Below, piece by piece: positions 23,065 to 30,184 of a stretch of DNA of 30,518 nt (position 1 is the first letter of the stretch; every line of letters begins with the position of its first letter). The DNA lies in IMG/VR virus record IMGVR_UViG_3300030430_005180, positions 1-30,518 of that record. The stretch is one strand, 5' to 3'. The notes beneath the pieces were generated by a model. The model made no database searches, was not told the origin of the DNA, and saw only the letters and a program-made list of their open reading frames with translations. The translations under genes were made by a program, and so were the position numbers. This stretch comes from a virus.

Positions 23065-24254
23065 TGCTTTTTTACAACAACAAAATTGACGAAGACAAAT
23101 ATGTGATTGCGACATATTTTATAAAAAGCAAAAACGCTGACCTGGCAACATGTGCATGGAACTTGGCTATTGGACAAAGCGTGGGAAATCCTAATGTGCG
23201 AAATCAATGGGAGTCTGAAGAACTTTTTGAACAAAGCAGTTGTGTCATTGTGCATGACAAAAAAGAATTACAGACACTGACACAGGGCGAGGTAAAAATT
23301 GCTTTTCCAATCATAAACACTGACTGGCAAGGCGACGGAGTAAGTCATTTACTATGCCAATTGATGGGAGGACAAATGGATATTGATACCTTTGATAGTT
23401 GTCGATTGATACATCTAGTTTTTCCCGATGCTGTTAAGAAATATTTTTTAGGACCTGCTCACGGAATAACCGGAATGCGTGATTACACTAAACGATACAA
23501 CAAACCATTCAGCGGAGCAATAGTAAAACCTAAAACAGGTATGCCAGCCGAGACTCTGTTAAACATGGTCAAGGAACTTGTTGACGGTGGGTGTGATTTT
23601 ATAAAAGAGGATGAAATAATGAGCAACCCAAGTTTTTGCAGTTTGGAGGAAAGGGTGCCGTTGATTGCTAACTGGTTGAACTCACAAAGTAAAAAAGTAG
23701 TCTATGCAGTTTGTATCAATGGTGATCATGATCATATTCTCAAAAGAACAAAAATGGTTGCAGACATGGGAGGTAACGCAATACATGTAAATTTCTGGTC
23801 AGGCTTTGGAGTTTACAATGCAATAAGAAAAATGGATACAGGATTATTTTTACACTTTCAGAAATCCGGAGACAAGGTTATAACAGACAAAAGACATGCA
23901 TTCGGTATTGATTGGAATGTCATATGCCAATTGGCAGGCATGATGGGTGTAGATACTATACACGCAGGCATGTGGGGTGGTTATCTAAGCGATGACGAAG
24001 ACGACTTGCGTGACACAATAAATGTTTTACATGATCATAATGTTGTGCCAGCCTTAAGTTGCGGAATGCATCCTGGCCTTGTACAAGCAAATATAAAACA
24101 ATTTGGTAATGATTTCATAGCCAACGTTGGAGGTGCAATACACGGACACCCAATGGGAACTTTGGCAGGTGCCAAAGCCATGAGGCAGGCAATTGATAAA
24201 ACACACGGTCTTGAATACGAACAAGCAATCGCCAAGTGGGGCTTTGTAAAATGA
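23064..24254 (+). CDS. RuBisCO-like protein (form IV type)
   Basis: This 396-residue protein has the RuBisCO large-subunit plan: an N-terminal domain (YVIATYF, KIAFPI) and a barrel with GAIVKPKTGM (Lys155, Lys157; spinach K175, K177), FIKEDE (Lys181, Asp183, Glu184; the carbamylated K201 and metal ligands D203, E204), His264 (H292), His300 (H327), Ser332 (S379) and VGGAIHGHPMG (G403, G404). Several carboxylase residues are replaced: E60 to Gly37, T65 to Asn42, W66 to Pro43, N123 to Gly103, H294 to Gln266, R295 to Lys267 and K334 to Tyr307. It should therefore not fix CO2. Known form IV enzymes enolise or isomerise sugar-phosphate-like compounds (MtnW, methylthioribulose-1-phosphate isomerase, isoapionate enzymes). 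It is coupled to the nucleotidyltransferase and a glycosyltransferase-like gene, suggesting an unusual sugar step. Confidence 0.9.
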   Translation: MLFYNNKIDEDKYVIATYFIKSKNADLATCAWNLAIGQSVGNPNVRNQWESEELFEQSSCVIVHDKKELQTLTQGEVKIAFPIINTDWQGDGVSHLLCQLMGGQMDIDTFDSCRLIHLVFPDAVKKYFLGPAHGITGMRDYTKRYNKPFSGAIVKPKTGMPAETLLNMVKELVDGGCDFIKEDEIMSNPSFCSLEERVPLIANWLNSQSKKVVYAVCINGDHDHILKRTKMVADMGGNAIHVNFWSGFGVYNAIRKMDTGLFLHFQKSGDKVITDKRHAFGIDWNVICQLAGMMGVDTIHAGMWGGYLSDDEDDLRDTINVLHDHNVVPALSCGMHPGLVQANIKQFGNDFIANVGGAIHGHPMGTLAGAKAMRQAIDKTHGLEYEQAIAKWGFVK

Positions 24255-24964
24255 TCAAAGCAGACGAGATAGCAGTATGCGTTTCTGGTCTTGCACGTGA
24301 AGGTTACAAGGAAGCACTTCAAATTGCAAAAAGAGTATTTCCTTTTGATACTTTCCATATGCATTGGAAGGGATATGACTTACCAGAAGTTCATAATCTA
24401 ACTTTGTTCGATGAGCCTGTGTATGAATATCATAATCTACTGGATACAAAATACAAACCAGATTGTGACATATGGAGACGTTACACCCAAGGTCCTCGGG
24501 CAAAACTTTTCCGTAGAAAAGGCTTGTTGGCTAAAACAAAACACAATTCAAAACAGACACTTGCTCATTATTGGCTTGTGAATACCTTACCTGAAAAATA
24601 CAAAACAATTATTAAACTAAGATACGATACGATACTAAGTGAGAAGGTTGATTTTATGCCTCTACTGGAAAAAGCACAACAAGGCACCGTGATAGGCATC
24701 GCAGGTAGTAAACCAGGATACGATGGTGACTCCCCTCTGAAATTGCATACCTATAAGTGTTGTAGACGTTGCACAGGACCATACTTGTGGGACCATTTAA
24801 TTTTTCATCCAAGGCACAAACTTAAAAATGTTGAAGAAGAATTTAACAATAAAAATTTAATGGGAGCCGAATGGGGTTGGTATCAAATTTTACATCACCA
24901 ATGGCAGGACAACAATTATATTAATGTTGAGGGCGGTAATGTTCTAGCTGTGCATAGACAATGA
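24251..24964 (+). CDS. Glycosyltransferase-like protein of glycan loci
   Basis: The ATG at 24251, overlapping the RuBisCO-like stop by 4 nt, gives 237 residues; a further upstream in-frame start lies inside that gene and is unlikely. The protein opens with IAVCVSGLAREGYKEAL and contains TIIKLRYDTIL around residue 120, where R-x-D resembles the R-x-D motif of several capsule-locus transferases that lack a DxD. A CCRRC cysteine cluster (about 170) and a closing GAEWGWYQIL segment follow. I do not recognise a named family with certainty; a GT-A-like transferase is the best reading. It overlaps the methyltransferase by 4 nt, placing it in the same five-gene cassette. Confidence 0.6.
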   Translation: MIKADEIAVCVSGLAREGYKEALQIAKRVFPFDTFHMHWKGYDLPEVHNLTLFDEPVYEYHNLLDTKYKPDCDIWRRYTQGPRAKLFRRKGLLAKTKHNSKQTLAHYWLVNTLPEKYKTIIKLRYDTILSEKVDFMPLLEKAQQGTVIGIAGSKPGYDGDSPLKLHTYKCCRRCTGPYLWDHLIFHPRHKLKNVEEEFNNKNLMGAEWGWYQILHHQWQDNNYINVEGGNVLAVHRQ

Positions 24965-25626
24965 AATACTACGGTTGGGAAGTCATTGATGATCCTATGT
25001 ATCATAGGTTTTTAAAAGAGAATATAGATGTAACCAAAGAAGACATTAAAGAAATGTCGCGAGTAATCAAGAAGTTTGTTTTTGATACAACCACCGCAGT
25101 AGATATTGGTTGCCATTATGGATTTTTTACTAGGTTCCTATCCGAACAATTCAAAACTGTACACGCATTTGATTTCAATAATGATATCTTCGAATGTTTC
25201 AAAGAGAACATGAAAAAGTTTAAGTGTGAAAATGTTATTGCCTATCCACATGGACTAGGTGAAAAACAAAAATATGTTGCGACCAACGATTGGTCGGAAC
25301 GGCACAAGAGAAGAGGACCGTTGGCAAATCATATTGATCCGGAAGGCAAAAAGCAATTGCAAAAAATAAAAACTCTTGATAGTTTTAATTTGGAAGGTGT
25401 TGGCTTGATAATGTGTGATACGGAAGGTTACGAACTTAATGTTATTAAGGGTGCTTTACAAACAATTAAAAAATGTAAGCCTGTTTTAGTTTTAGAATTT
25501 CATAATCGTAAATTAACAAAAAAGTTTGGATACACACTAAAACATTTACAAGACTACGTAGAAAGTTTAGGTTATCGATCTATAGGTTACATGAACAAAG
25601 TTGATCAAATTTTTGTTCCAGAATAA
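24961..25626 (+). CDS. FkbM family methyltransferase
   Basis: This 221-residue protein has SAM motif I VDIGCHYGFF (47-56), an acidic strand AFDFNN (69-74), the FkbM motif CDTEGYELNVIKGA (about 152-165) and a LVLEFHNRK strand. It ends the RuBisCO-like cassette and overlaps the upstream gene by 4 nt. FkbM enzymes O-methylate sugars or hydroxyl groups, fitting a final modification of the glycan made by the cassette. It is only distantly similar to the two FkbM proteins at the left end, so it was probably acquired separately or has diverged widely. A 51 nt gap with a GATAAATA box separates it from the polymerase gene. Confidence 0.85.
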   Translation: MKYYGWEVIDDPMYHRFLKENIDVTKEDIKEMSRVIKKFVFDTTTAVDIGCHYGFFTRFLSEQFKTVHAFDFNNDIFECFKENMKKFKCENVIAYPHGLGEKQKYVATNDWSERHKRRGPLANHIDPEGKKQLQKIKTLDSFNLEGVGLIMCDTEGYELNVIKGALQTIKKCKPVLVLEFHNRKLTKKFGYTLKHLQDYVESLGYRSIGYMNKVDQIFVPE

Positions 25627-25634
25627 TATACGCA

Positions 25635-25642
25635 GATAAATA
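25635..25642 (+). promoter_or_regulatory. Late-promoter-like box GATAAATA
   Basis: GATAAATA differs from the T4 late box at the first base and lies 35 nt before the ATG at 25678. Unlike the other boxes it would give a normal leader of about 30 nt. No convincing -35 hexamer is present. Confidence 0.35.
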
Positions 25643-25677
25643 AAACTGCTCAAGGCAATAACAGGCAAACATAGGCA

Positions 25678-27372
25678 ATGAAAAAAGATAAAGAACTGAA
25701 CGACATAACAAGGCTGTACGATAGATTCATTAGGCAATGTCCAGGCACAGAAGAATACACGCAAAGGCTCGCCGAGGAAACTCAAATCATCCTTCGACTA
25801 CGTTTCGTAGACTATTTCATCCAAATATGTGATATACTTGCAATAACCAGGGACATACCTCATATGACTCGTGGTTCCGCAGGTTCATCACTTGTCTGCT
25901 ATCTACTTGGCATAACAGATGTAGATCCTGTGGAGTGGGGAATACCGGTGGCACGGTTTCTCAATCCTAACAGAGACGACCTACCTGATGTCGATATAGA
26001 TTTCCCCCATTATCGTCAGGAAGAAGTCATGCGGAGAATATTTGATCGCTGGCCCGGAAAGTCTGCCAGAATATCAAATTACGTGCTCTATCAAGATAAG
26101 TCGGCAAGACGTGAAGCGGCAAAGCGATTAGGTGCTAAGGGTAATCTCCCTCGCAGGTTTACATACGAATCGGTGGGAGTTGATCCTGCTGAGGCAAAGC
26201 GTATAGAAAACAAATTGAAAGGCAAGAAAAGATGCATATCAAAACACTGCGGAGGAATACTGATGTTTCAAAGACAACTACCAAAAAGCCTGTTCACGGC
26301 AGAAAATCAAATACTACTAGACAAGAACGAAGTGGAGGATCTCGAACACCTAAAGGTGGATATTTTAGCCAATCGTGGTTTGTCACAACTCATAGAGATA
26401 GATCCTACAATGAGACTGACAGACTATCCAGAAGAGGATTCAGATACTTCAGCCCTGTTGTGCAGGGGAGATGTGTTGGGAGTAACACAAGCAGAAAGTC
26501 CAGCCATGAGGAGATTGTTCAGAGCTATACAACCAAAAAGTAGGAAAGATTGTGTGTTTGGCACAGCGTTGATAAGGCCTGTTGCCATATCCGGACGCAA
26601 GAAAGCAACCATGTTTCATGACTGGTCACAGGAGAGGATGAGTGACACCATAGTGTATGAGGATGATGCCATAGACAGAATATCAGAAGTGTTGAACATA
26701 GACAAGTACGAAGCGGACATGTACCGCAGAGCATTTGCCAAAAAAAATGAAGAAAAGTGCATGGAGTTCATATCAAGACTGGGCAACCATCCACGCAAAG
26801 AAGAAATTATTACAATGCTACAATCACTTTCGGGATTTGGATTGTGCAGAGCCCATGCTGTAAACTTAGGCAGACTGATATGGGCGTTGGCCTATCAGAA
26901 AGCACACAACCCAGAAAAATTTTGGCAGTCGTGTTTGAAACACTGCCAAGGATCATACAAGCGTTGGGTATACAGAACAGAAGCCAAACGTGTGGGAATC
27001 GAGGTTGTTACTCCGAGCAAATCGGATAATTGGGATACACCACAATTCCAATATCGCAAATATGGTTGGTGGAGTTCACGTGACTTCATGCCAGGCATGT
27101 ATGTCAGAGAACTTTACGGAGACAAAGTGGAGTTTGCAGGTTTAGTTGCCAACGGAAGAGTGTTTAGGGGTGACAAAGGAAGGTACGTCACGTTCTTAAC
27201 GCTAGGTGTCGGCAACGGACAATATGTAGATGTCACAATCAAAAAACCTTTCTCATACAGCGATCATGATGTGGTCTGGGGACAGGGCACAATCAGACAC
27301 AGCAACAATTCAGATTATGTTGAATGTTACGATTACCAAGGCTATCGTTTGGAGAAATTCGCGAAAGCGTAA
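25678..27372 (+). CDS. DnaE-type DNA polymerase core without PHP domain
   Basis: A 564-residue C-family polymerase core. Motifs run in DnaE order: TRGSAGSSLVCYLLGITDVDP (64-84 region; GSAGSS at 66-71), FLNPNRDDLPDVDIDF with Asp104 and Asp106 (E. coli D401, D403), SKHCGGILM like HAGGVVIAP, LKVDILANRGL with Asp228 (D555), GVTQAESPAMRRL, ALIRPVAISG, YRRAFAKKNEEKC and GFGLCRAHAVNLGRLIWALAYQKAHNPEKFW. A C-terminal OB-like stretch (VEFAGLVANGRVF, RYVTFLTL) follows. The N-terminal PHP domain (about 270 residues) and the tau-binding tail of cellular DnaE are absent. It could be a replicative or accessory translesion polymerase. The base composition is less AT-rich than the upstream genes. Confidence 0.85.
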   Translation: MKKDKELNDITRLYDRFIRQCPGTEEYTQRLAEETQIILRLRFVDYFIQICDILAITRDIPHMTRGSAGSSLVCYLLGITDVDPVEWGIPVARFLNPNRDDLPDVDIDFPHYRQEEVMRRIFDRWPGKSARISNYVLYQDKSARREAAKRLGAKGNLPRRFTYESVGVDPAEAKRIENKLKGKKRCISKHCGGILMFQRQLPKSLFTAENQILLDKNEVEDLEHLKVDILANRGLSQLIEIDPTMRLTDYPEEDSDTSALLCRGDVLGVTQAESPAMRRLFRAIQPKSRKDCVFGTALIRPVAISGRKKATMFHDWSQERMSDTIVYEDDAIDRISEVLNIDKYEADMYRRAFAKKNEEKCMEFISRLGNHPRKEEIITMLQSLSGFGLCRAHAVNLGRLIWALAYQKAHNPEKFWQSCLKHCQGSYKRWVYRTEAKRVGIEVVTPSKSDNWDTPQFQYRKYGWWSSRDFMPGMYVRELYGDKVEFAGLVANGRVFRGDKGRYVTFLTLGVGNGQYVDVTIKKPFSYSDHDVVWGQGTIRHSNNSDYVECYDYQGYRLEKFAKA

Positions 27373-27414
27373 AGCGTAAATTACCAGTGCGTTTTTAAAA
27401 AAAAGCGAAGCGTA
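27365..27414 (+). repeat. Three copies of AAGCGTA in an intergenic gap
   Basis: AAGCGTA occurs at 27365-27371 and 27372-27378 in tandem, and again at 27408-27414. The first copy covers most of the polymerase stop region. No function is evident; the copies may be protein-binding sites or residue of slippage. Confidence 0.5.
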
Positions 27415-27421
27415 AAAATGC
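27389..27421 (+). other. Possible RNA hairpin after the DnaE-type gene
   Basis: GCGTTTTTA (27389-27397) can pair with TAAAAATGC (27413-27421), nine pairs with one G-U, around a 15-base loop. It is not followed by a T run, so it is not a classical terminator. It may protect mRNA ends. The 86-base gap otherwise holds only the short repeats and a late-type box. Confidence 0.3.
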
Positions 27422-27441
27422 GTAGCGGTGATCTGACCTCC

Positions 27442-27449
27442 TGTAAATA
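27442..27449 (+). promoter_or_regulatory. Late-promoter-like box TGTAAATA
   Basis: TGTAAATA lies six bases (ATGGTA) before the ATG at 27456 and immediately before an in-frame ATG at 27450. The six-base spacing seen elsewhere favours 27456 as the start of the radical SAM gene. Confidence 0.4.
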
Positions 27450-27455
27450 ATGGTA

Positions 27456-28493
27456 ATGATAAACAAAAGATTGTTTGAACACTATCGAATCGACACGAAC
27501 AAAAATCTCGACATACGCAGGCGCTGTCCGCGACCCAGAGACACAATACTGATTGACAAGCAGGGCTCGTGTTATGCCTGCGAATGCCAGTCATGGTTGC
27601 CACAGAGCATCGGCAATCTGCAGATACGAAGCCTAGCGGAAATAATCGGATCGGACATGCATCAGCATCTGCAGTCAAGCATAGACGATGGCACATACAG
27701 ATACTGCAACGAGAACCAATGCTCATATCTCAAGTTAGGTGCTGTATTGCATGGCCAGCCGGATCGCATACAACACCTTAGACTCGCGATAGACGACAGC
27801 TGTAATCTCAGATGTCCAAGTTGCCGAAAACACCTCATATTCCACAAGGAAGGTTCTGCATACAGTCTGGGTATCAAACTGGCAGACAAGATAAACGATT
27901 GGTTACACGAAAGCAAACATGCGATACAGGTGCACATAGGATCCGATGGTGATCCATTCGCATCACACGTGTACAGGTACTTCATGGATCAGACACCGGA
28001 GCGGGAAAACATCAAGTACAGCATACTGACCAATGGCCTGATGTTCAAGGAGTTCCACACACGGGTGCCCAATGTAATACGCAACCTCAAAGAGCTGGGT
28101 GTCAGCATCGATGGTGCAACCAAGGAGACCTATGAGAAACTGCGACTGGGAGGCAAGTGGGATAAGATCACCGAGAACCTCGAGTGCATGGCCGAACAGA
28201 AACAGCGGCATGGTTTCAGTTGGATACTGCAATTTGTGGTGCAGAAAGACAACTATCATGAGATGGAGGCCATAATAGATCTCGGAGAACAATACGGCGC
28301 CGATAGGGTGTACCTGAACAAGATCGAAGACTGGGGCACATTGGATGATTTTCATTCGCAGAACATATGGGCCACCGAAGGCTATCAAAAGCAACTGGAG
28401 AGGGTGCTTGGCCGTATACACTCACGGCAAGATCGATTCATCGAATGCCCCACACTGATAACCGAGGCAGTGCGAAACAGAAAAAAGTCATAG
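27456..28493 (+). CDS. Radical SAM enzyme with N-terminal SPASM-like cysteines
   Basis: A 345-residue protein (347 if begun at 27450). The radical SAM cluster motif C-x3-C-x2-C lies at 118, 122, 125 (numbered from 27450) in DDSCNLRCPSCRK, followed by GSDGDPF and a SIDGATKETYEKLR strand, typical of radical SAM/SPASM enzymes. Unusually, the SPASM-like part (RRCPRPRDTILIDKQGSC, CECQ, IGNLQIRSLAEII, then C86 and C91) precedes the radical SAM core, whereas it normally follows it. Such enzymes often modify peptides or sugars. No peptide substrate gene is visible nearby. GC is near 50%, higher than most of the window, suggesting recent acquisition. The stop abuts the converging SGNH gene. Confidence 0.8.
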   Translation: MINKRLFEHYRIDTNKNLDIRRRCPRPRDTILIDKQGSCYACECQSWLPQSIGNLQIRSLAEIIGSDMHQHLQSSIDDGTYRYCNENQCSYLKLGAVLHGQPDRIQHLRLAIDDSCNLRCPSCRKHLIFHKEGSAYSLGIKLADKINDWLHESKHAIQVHIGSDGDPFASHVYRYFMDQTPERENIKYSILTNGLMFKEFHTRVPNVIRNLKELGVSIDGATKETYEKLRLGGKWDKITENLECMAEQKQRHGFSWILQFVVQKDNYHEMEAIIDLGEQYGADRVYLNKIEDWGTLDDFHSQNIWATEGYQKQLERVLGRIHSRQDRFIECPTLITEAVRNRKKS

Positions 28494-29177
28494 TTATTTC
28501 AGTTTCAATGCAAAACGTTCCAAGAACAGCTGGGCAAAACGTCTGTGATGCTCAACACCATAATGCTTACCATCACGTGCATAGCTTGGCTTGTCGTAGG
28601 GAACACGTTGAGTGAACTTGTCCCACCAGGGCCAGCAATTCTTGATTGTGTAATCATCCAGCACATTTAATTTTTCCATGTCCTTGTGAACAATGGGGTC
28701 GTGAGCAAAACAATGAAATATCTTGGCGTTTACAATCTCAGCAAATTTTTCTGTCCAAAAAACATTGTGTAGGAAATTTTCAATGTCCTGTTGCTTGGTG
28801 TTGTGTCTGGGATCTACAAACTCTCTGCGTGACTCGTCGGGCCAGCAGATTATTATTATCTTGGGATCCAATAATTTCTGAGTGCCCCATAGCCTACGCA
28901 CACAGGCATCTCCACTGGCGCCCGGCACTCCGAGGTTCCAATATCTTAGACGTTTGGCATTATGTTGGCTGAGGAAATGTACCCAATGCTCGTCATCGTT
29001 GAGGCCCTGTCCAAAGGTGTGACTGCAACCCAACACCACTACATTCTTCTTGCCATCCGGCATAGGATCCCATTCGGGACATCTGTATCCATGGGTGTTA
29101 AGTGTGTGTTCGTTCCAGGGATATTCATCCTTGGTTTGGACATCTAGTCCTTTATCTGTGTATGATCCATATTTCAT
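28494..29177 (-). CDS. SGNH hydrolase-like protein
   Basis: A 227-residue protein with VVVLGCSHTFGQG (Ser52 in GCSH, block I), NLGVPGASGD (block II, Asn81) and a C-terminal ARDGKHYGVEHH segment with a D-x-x-H arrangement (block V). These are the nucleophile, oxyanion and Asp/His parts of SGNH hydrolases, which act on O-acyl groups of sugars or lipids. It is unrelated at the sequence level to the SGNH protein at 1678 beyond these motifs. It is the last gene of a three-gene minus-strand operon, overlapping the amidinotransferase by 4 nt. Role in the same pathway as the amidinotransferase is possible but unsupported by substrate evidence. Confidence 0.65.
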   Translation of the reverse strand: MKYGSYTDKGLDVQTKDEYPWNEHTLNTHGYRCPEWDPMPDGKKNVVVLGCSHTFGQGLNDDEHWVHFLSQHNAKRLRYWNLGVPGASGDACVRRLWGTQKLLDPKIIIICWPDESRREFVDPRHNTKQQDIENFLHNVFWTEKFAEIVNAKIFHCFAHDPIVHKDMEKLNVLDDYTIKNCWPWWDKFTQRVPYDKPSYARDGKHYGVEHHRRFAQLFLERFALKLK

Positions 29178-30184
29178 TGATATGCCACCAGTCCTTCCGG
29201 TGTCTCCCTGTGTAGTTCCAAGGTTAGACAGGTCACGCCTTGATTGAAAAAATGTGAATAGGTCAAAGGAACAAATACTATTTCTATGTCCTTTTCCTCA
29301 AGTTGCTTGATCATGTTCGTGTGGTTTTTGTAATGATCCCACATGACCACGGTGTTCCTGTCTATGCTCAAACAATTAACGCAAAGGACTGTATTGGCGA
29401 AATCAGAATCTTGTATGCGTGAATCTATCAAAGTCTGCTGTGACGAGATGCGTCTGTCTGCGGTGGCATCTGCTGTGATTATGTCCCAGTCTTTGAAATA
29501 ACTTGGCAGTGTGCTTCTGTCATGAAATGTCAACAAAAGTCCCGGACGCAAAATTGTGAGCTGTGAATCTAGATGGCCGATCATCTTGTTGTTTCGTATC
29601 TCATGGAAATTGTATGTGTCGCCAAACATCCTTTGCAACCATTCGAAGCCCAATCTGTTGCCAGCCCCTTTGGTGTTTACAAATACATCCTTGCCGTATT
29701 TCATGCAAGAAGGAGCGTCCATTATGGGATCTTGGTTTGGGACGTCCTCCGCCAACTGATAGTTTTCATAATCATGTCTCGGCATCGGCATGGAAAACCA
29801 TTTGGCACCTGTTTGGAATTTTTCTAATATTATGTCTCTGAAATAAAAAGTCTCAAAGAATCTTTCCTGTTCACACATCGCAGACTCTATGATATTGTTG
29901 CCCAACACCAGGTATAGGTCTCGGGGAGTCAATGGAATCTTGGTGCCTGGCATTGACCAATATGGTGTGGATATAGCTCTGTTAGGCATCATCTTAGGTC
30001 TGTGTATCTTTATACCTCTAGCTTCGAGCATCTCCTGGAAGTTTAGCAGTTCGTCTTTTGTTTTTTCAAAAATGTATTCAATACGTTTTTGTGCTCTTGG
30101 GTCATTTAGCTTTATGGCCTGTGAATCAATATCGCCAATTATTAATTCCTTCAAAGGGTCAAAAGTATTGTGTACGTTTATCAT
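29174..30184 (-). CDS. Glycine-amidinotransferase-like enzyme
   Basis: This 336-residue protein matches the amidinotransferase fold of the GATM/StrB1 group: an N-terminal DPLKELIIGD, LEARGIKIHRP, PRDLYLVLGNNIIES, then Asp156 in MDAPSC, His204 in GHLDSQL and Cys319 in GVTCLTLELHRE. These correspond to the Asp-His-Cys set (human GATM D254, H303, C407) that moves an amidino group from arginine to an amine. Acceptor could be glycine, an amino sugar or inosamine. Length is slightly below GATM (about 380 mature). It overlaps the upstream partial gene and the downstream SGNH gene by 4 nt each. A phage-borne amidinotransferase is unusual; modification of a nucleoside, glycan or polyamine is possible. 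Confidence 0.85.
   Translation of the reverse strand: MINVHNTFDPLKELIIGDIDSQAIKLNDPRAQKRIEYIFEKTKDELLNFQEMLEARGIKIHRPKMMPNRAISTPYWSMPGTKIPLTPRDLYLVLGNNIIESAMCEQERFFETFYFRDIILEKFQTGAKWFSMPMPRHDYENYQLAEDVPNQDPIMDAPSCMKYGKDVFVNTKGAGNRLGFEWLQRMFGDTYNFHEIRNNKMIGHLDSQLTILRPGLLLTFHDRSTLPSYFKDWDIITADATADRRISSQQTLIDSRIQDSDFANTVLCVNCLSIDRNTVVMWDHYKNHTNMIKQLEEKDIEIVFVPLTYSHFFNQGVTCLTLELHRETPEGLVAYQ

Noticed and set aside
23064-24254. A functional CO2-fixing RuBisCO
   Set aside because: Residues equivalent to E60, N123, H294, R295 and K334 are replaced, and no phosphoribulokinase or small subunit is visible nearby.
26232-26543. 103-codon open frame on the plus strand in another phase
   Set aside because: Inside the DnaE-type core, where the main frame has unbroken catalytic motifs; low-complexity basic translation.
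27310-27726. 138-codon open frame on the minus strand, Cys-rich
   Set aside because: It spans the end of the DnaE-type gene and the start of the radical SAM gene; the cysteines are complement artefacts and there is no ribosome binding site.
27963-28421. 152-codon open frame on the minus strand
   Set aside because: It is antisense to the radical SAM gene, which has family motifs through that region.
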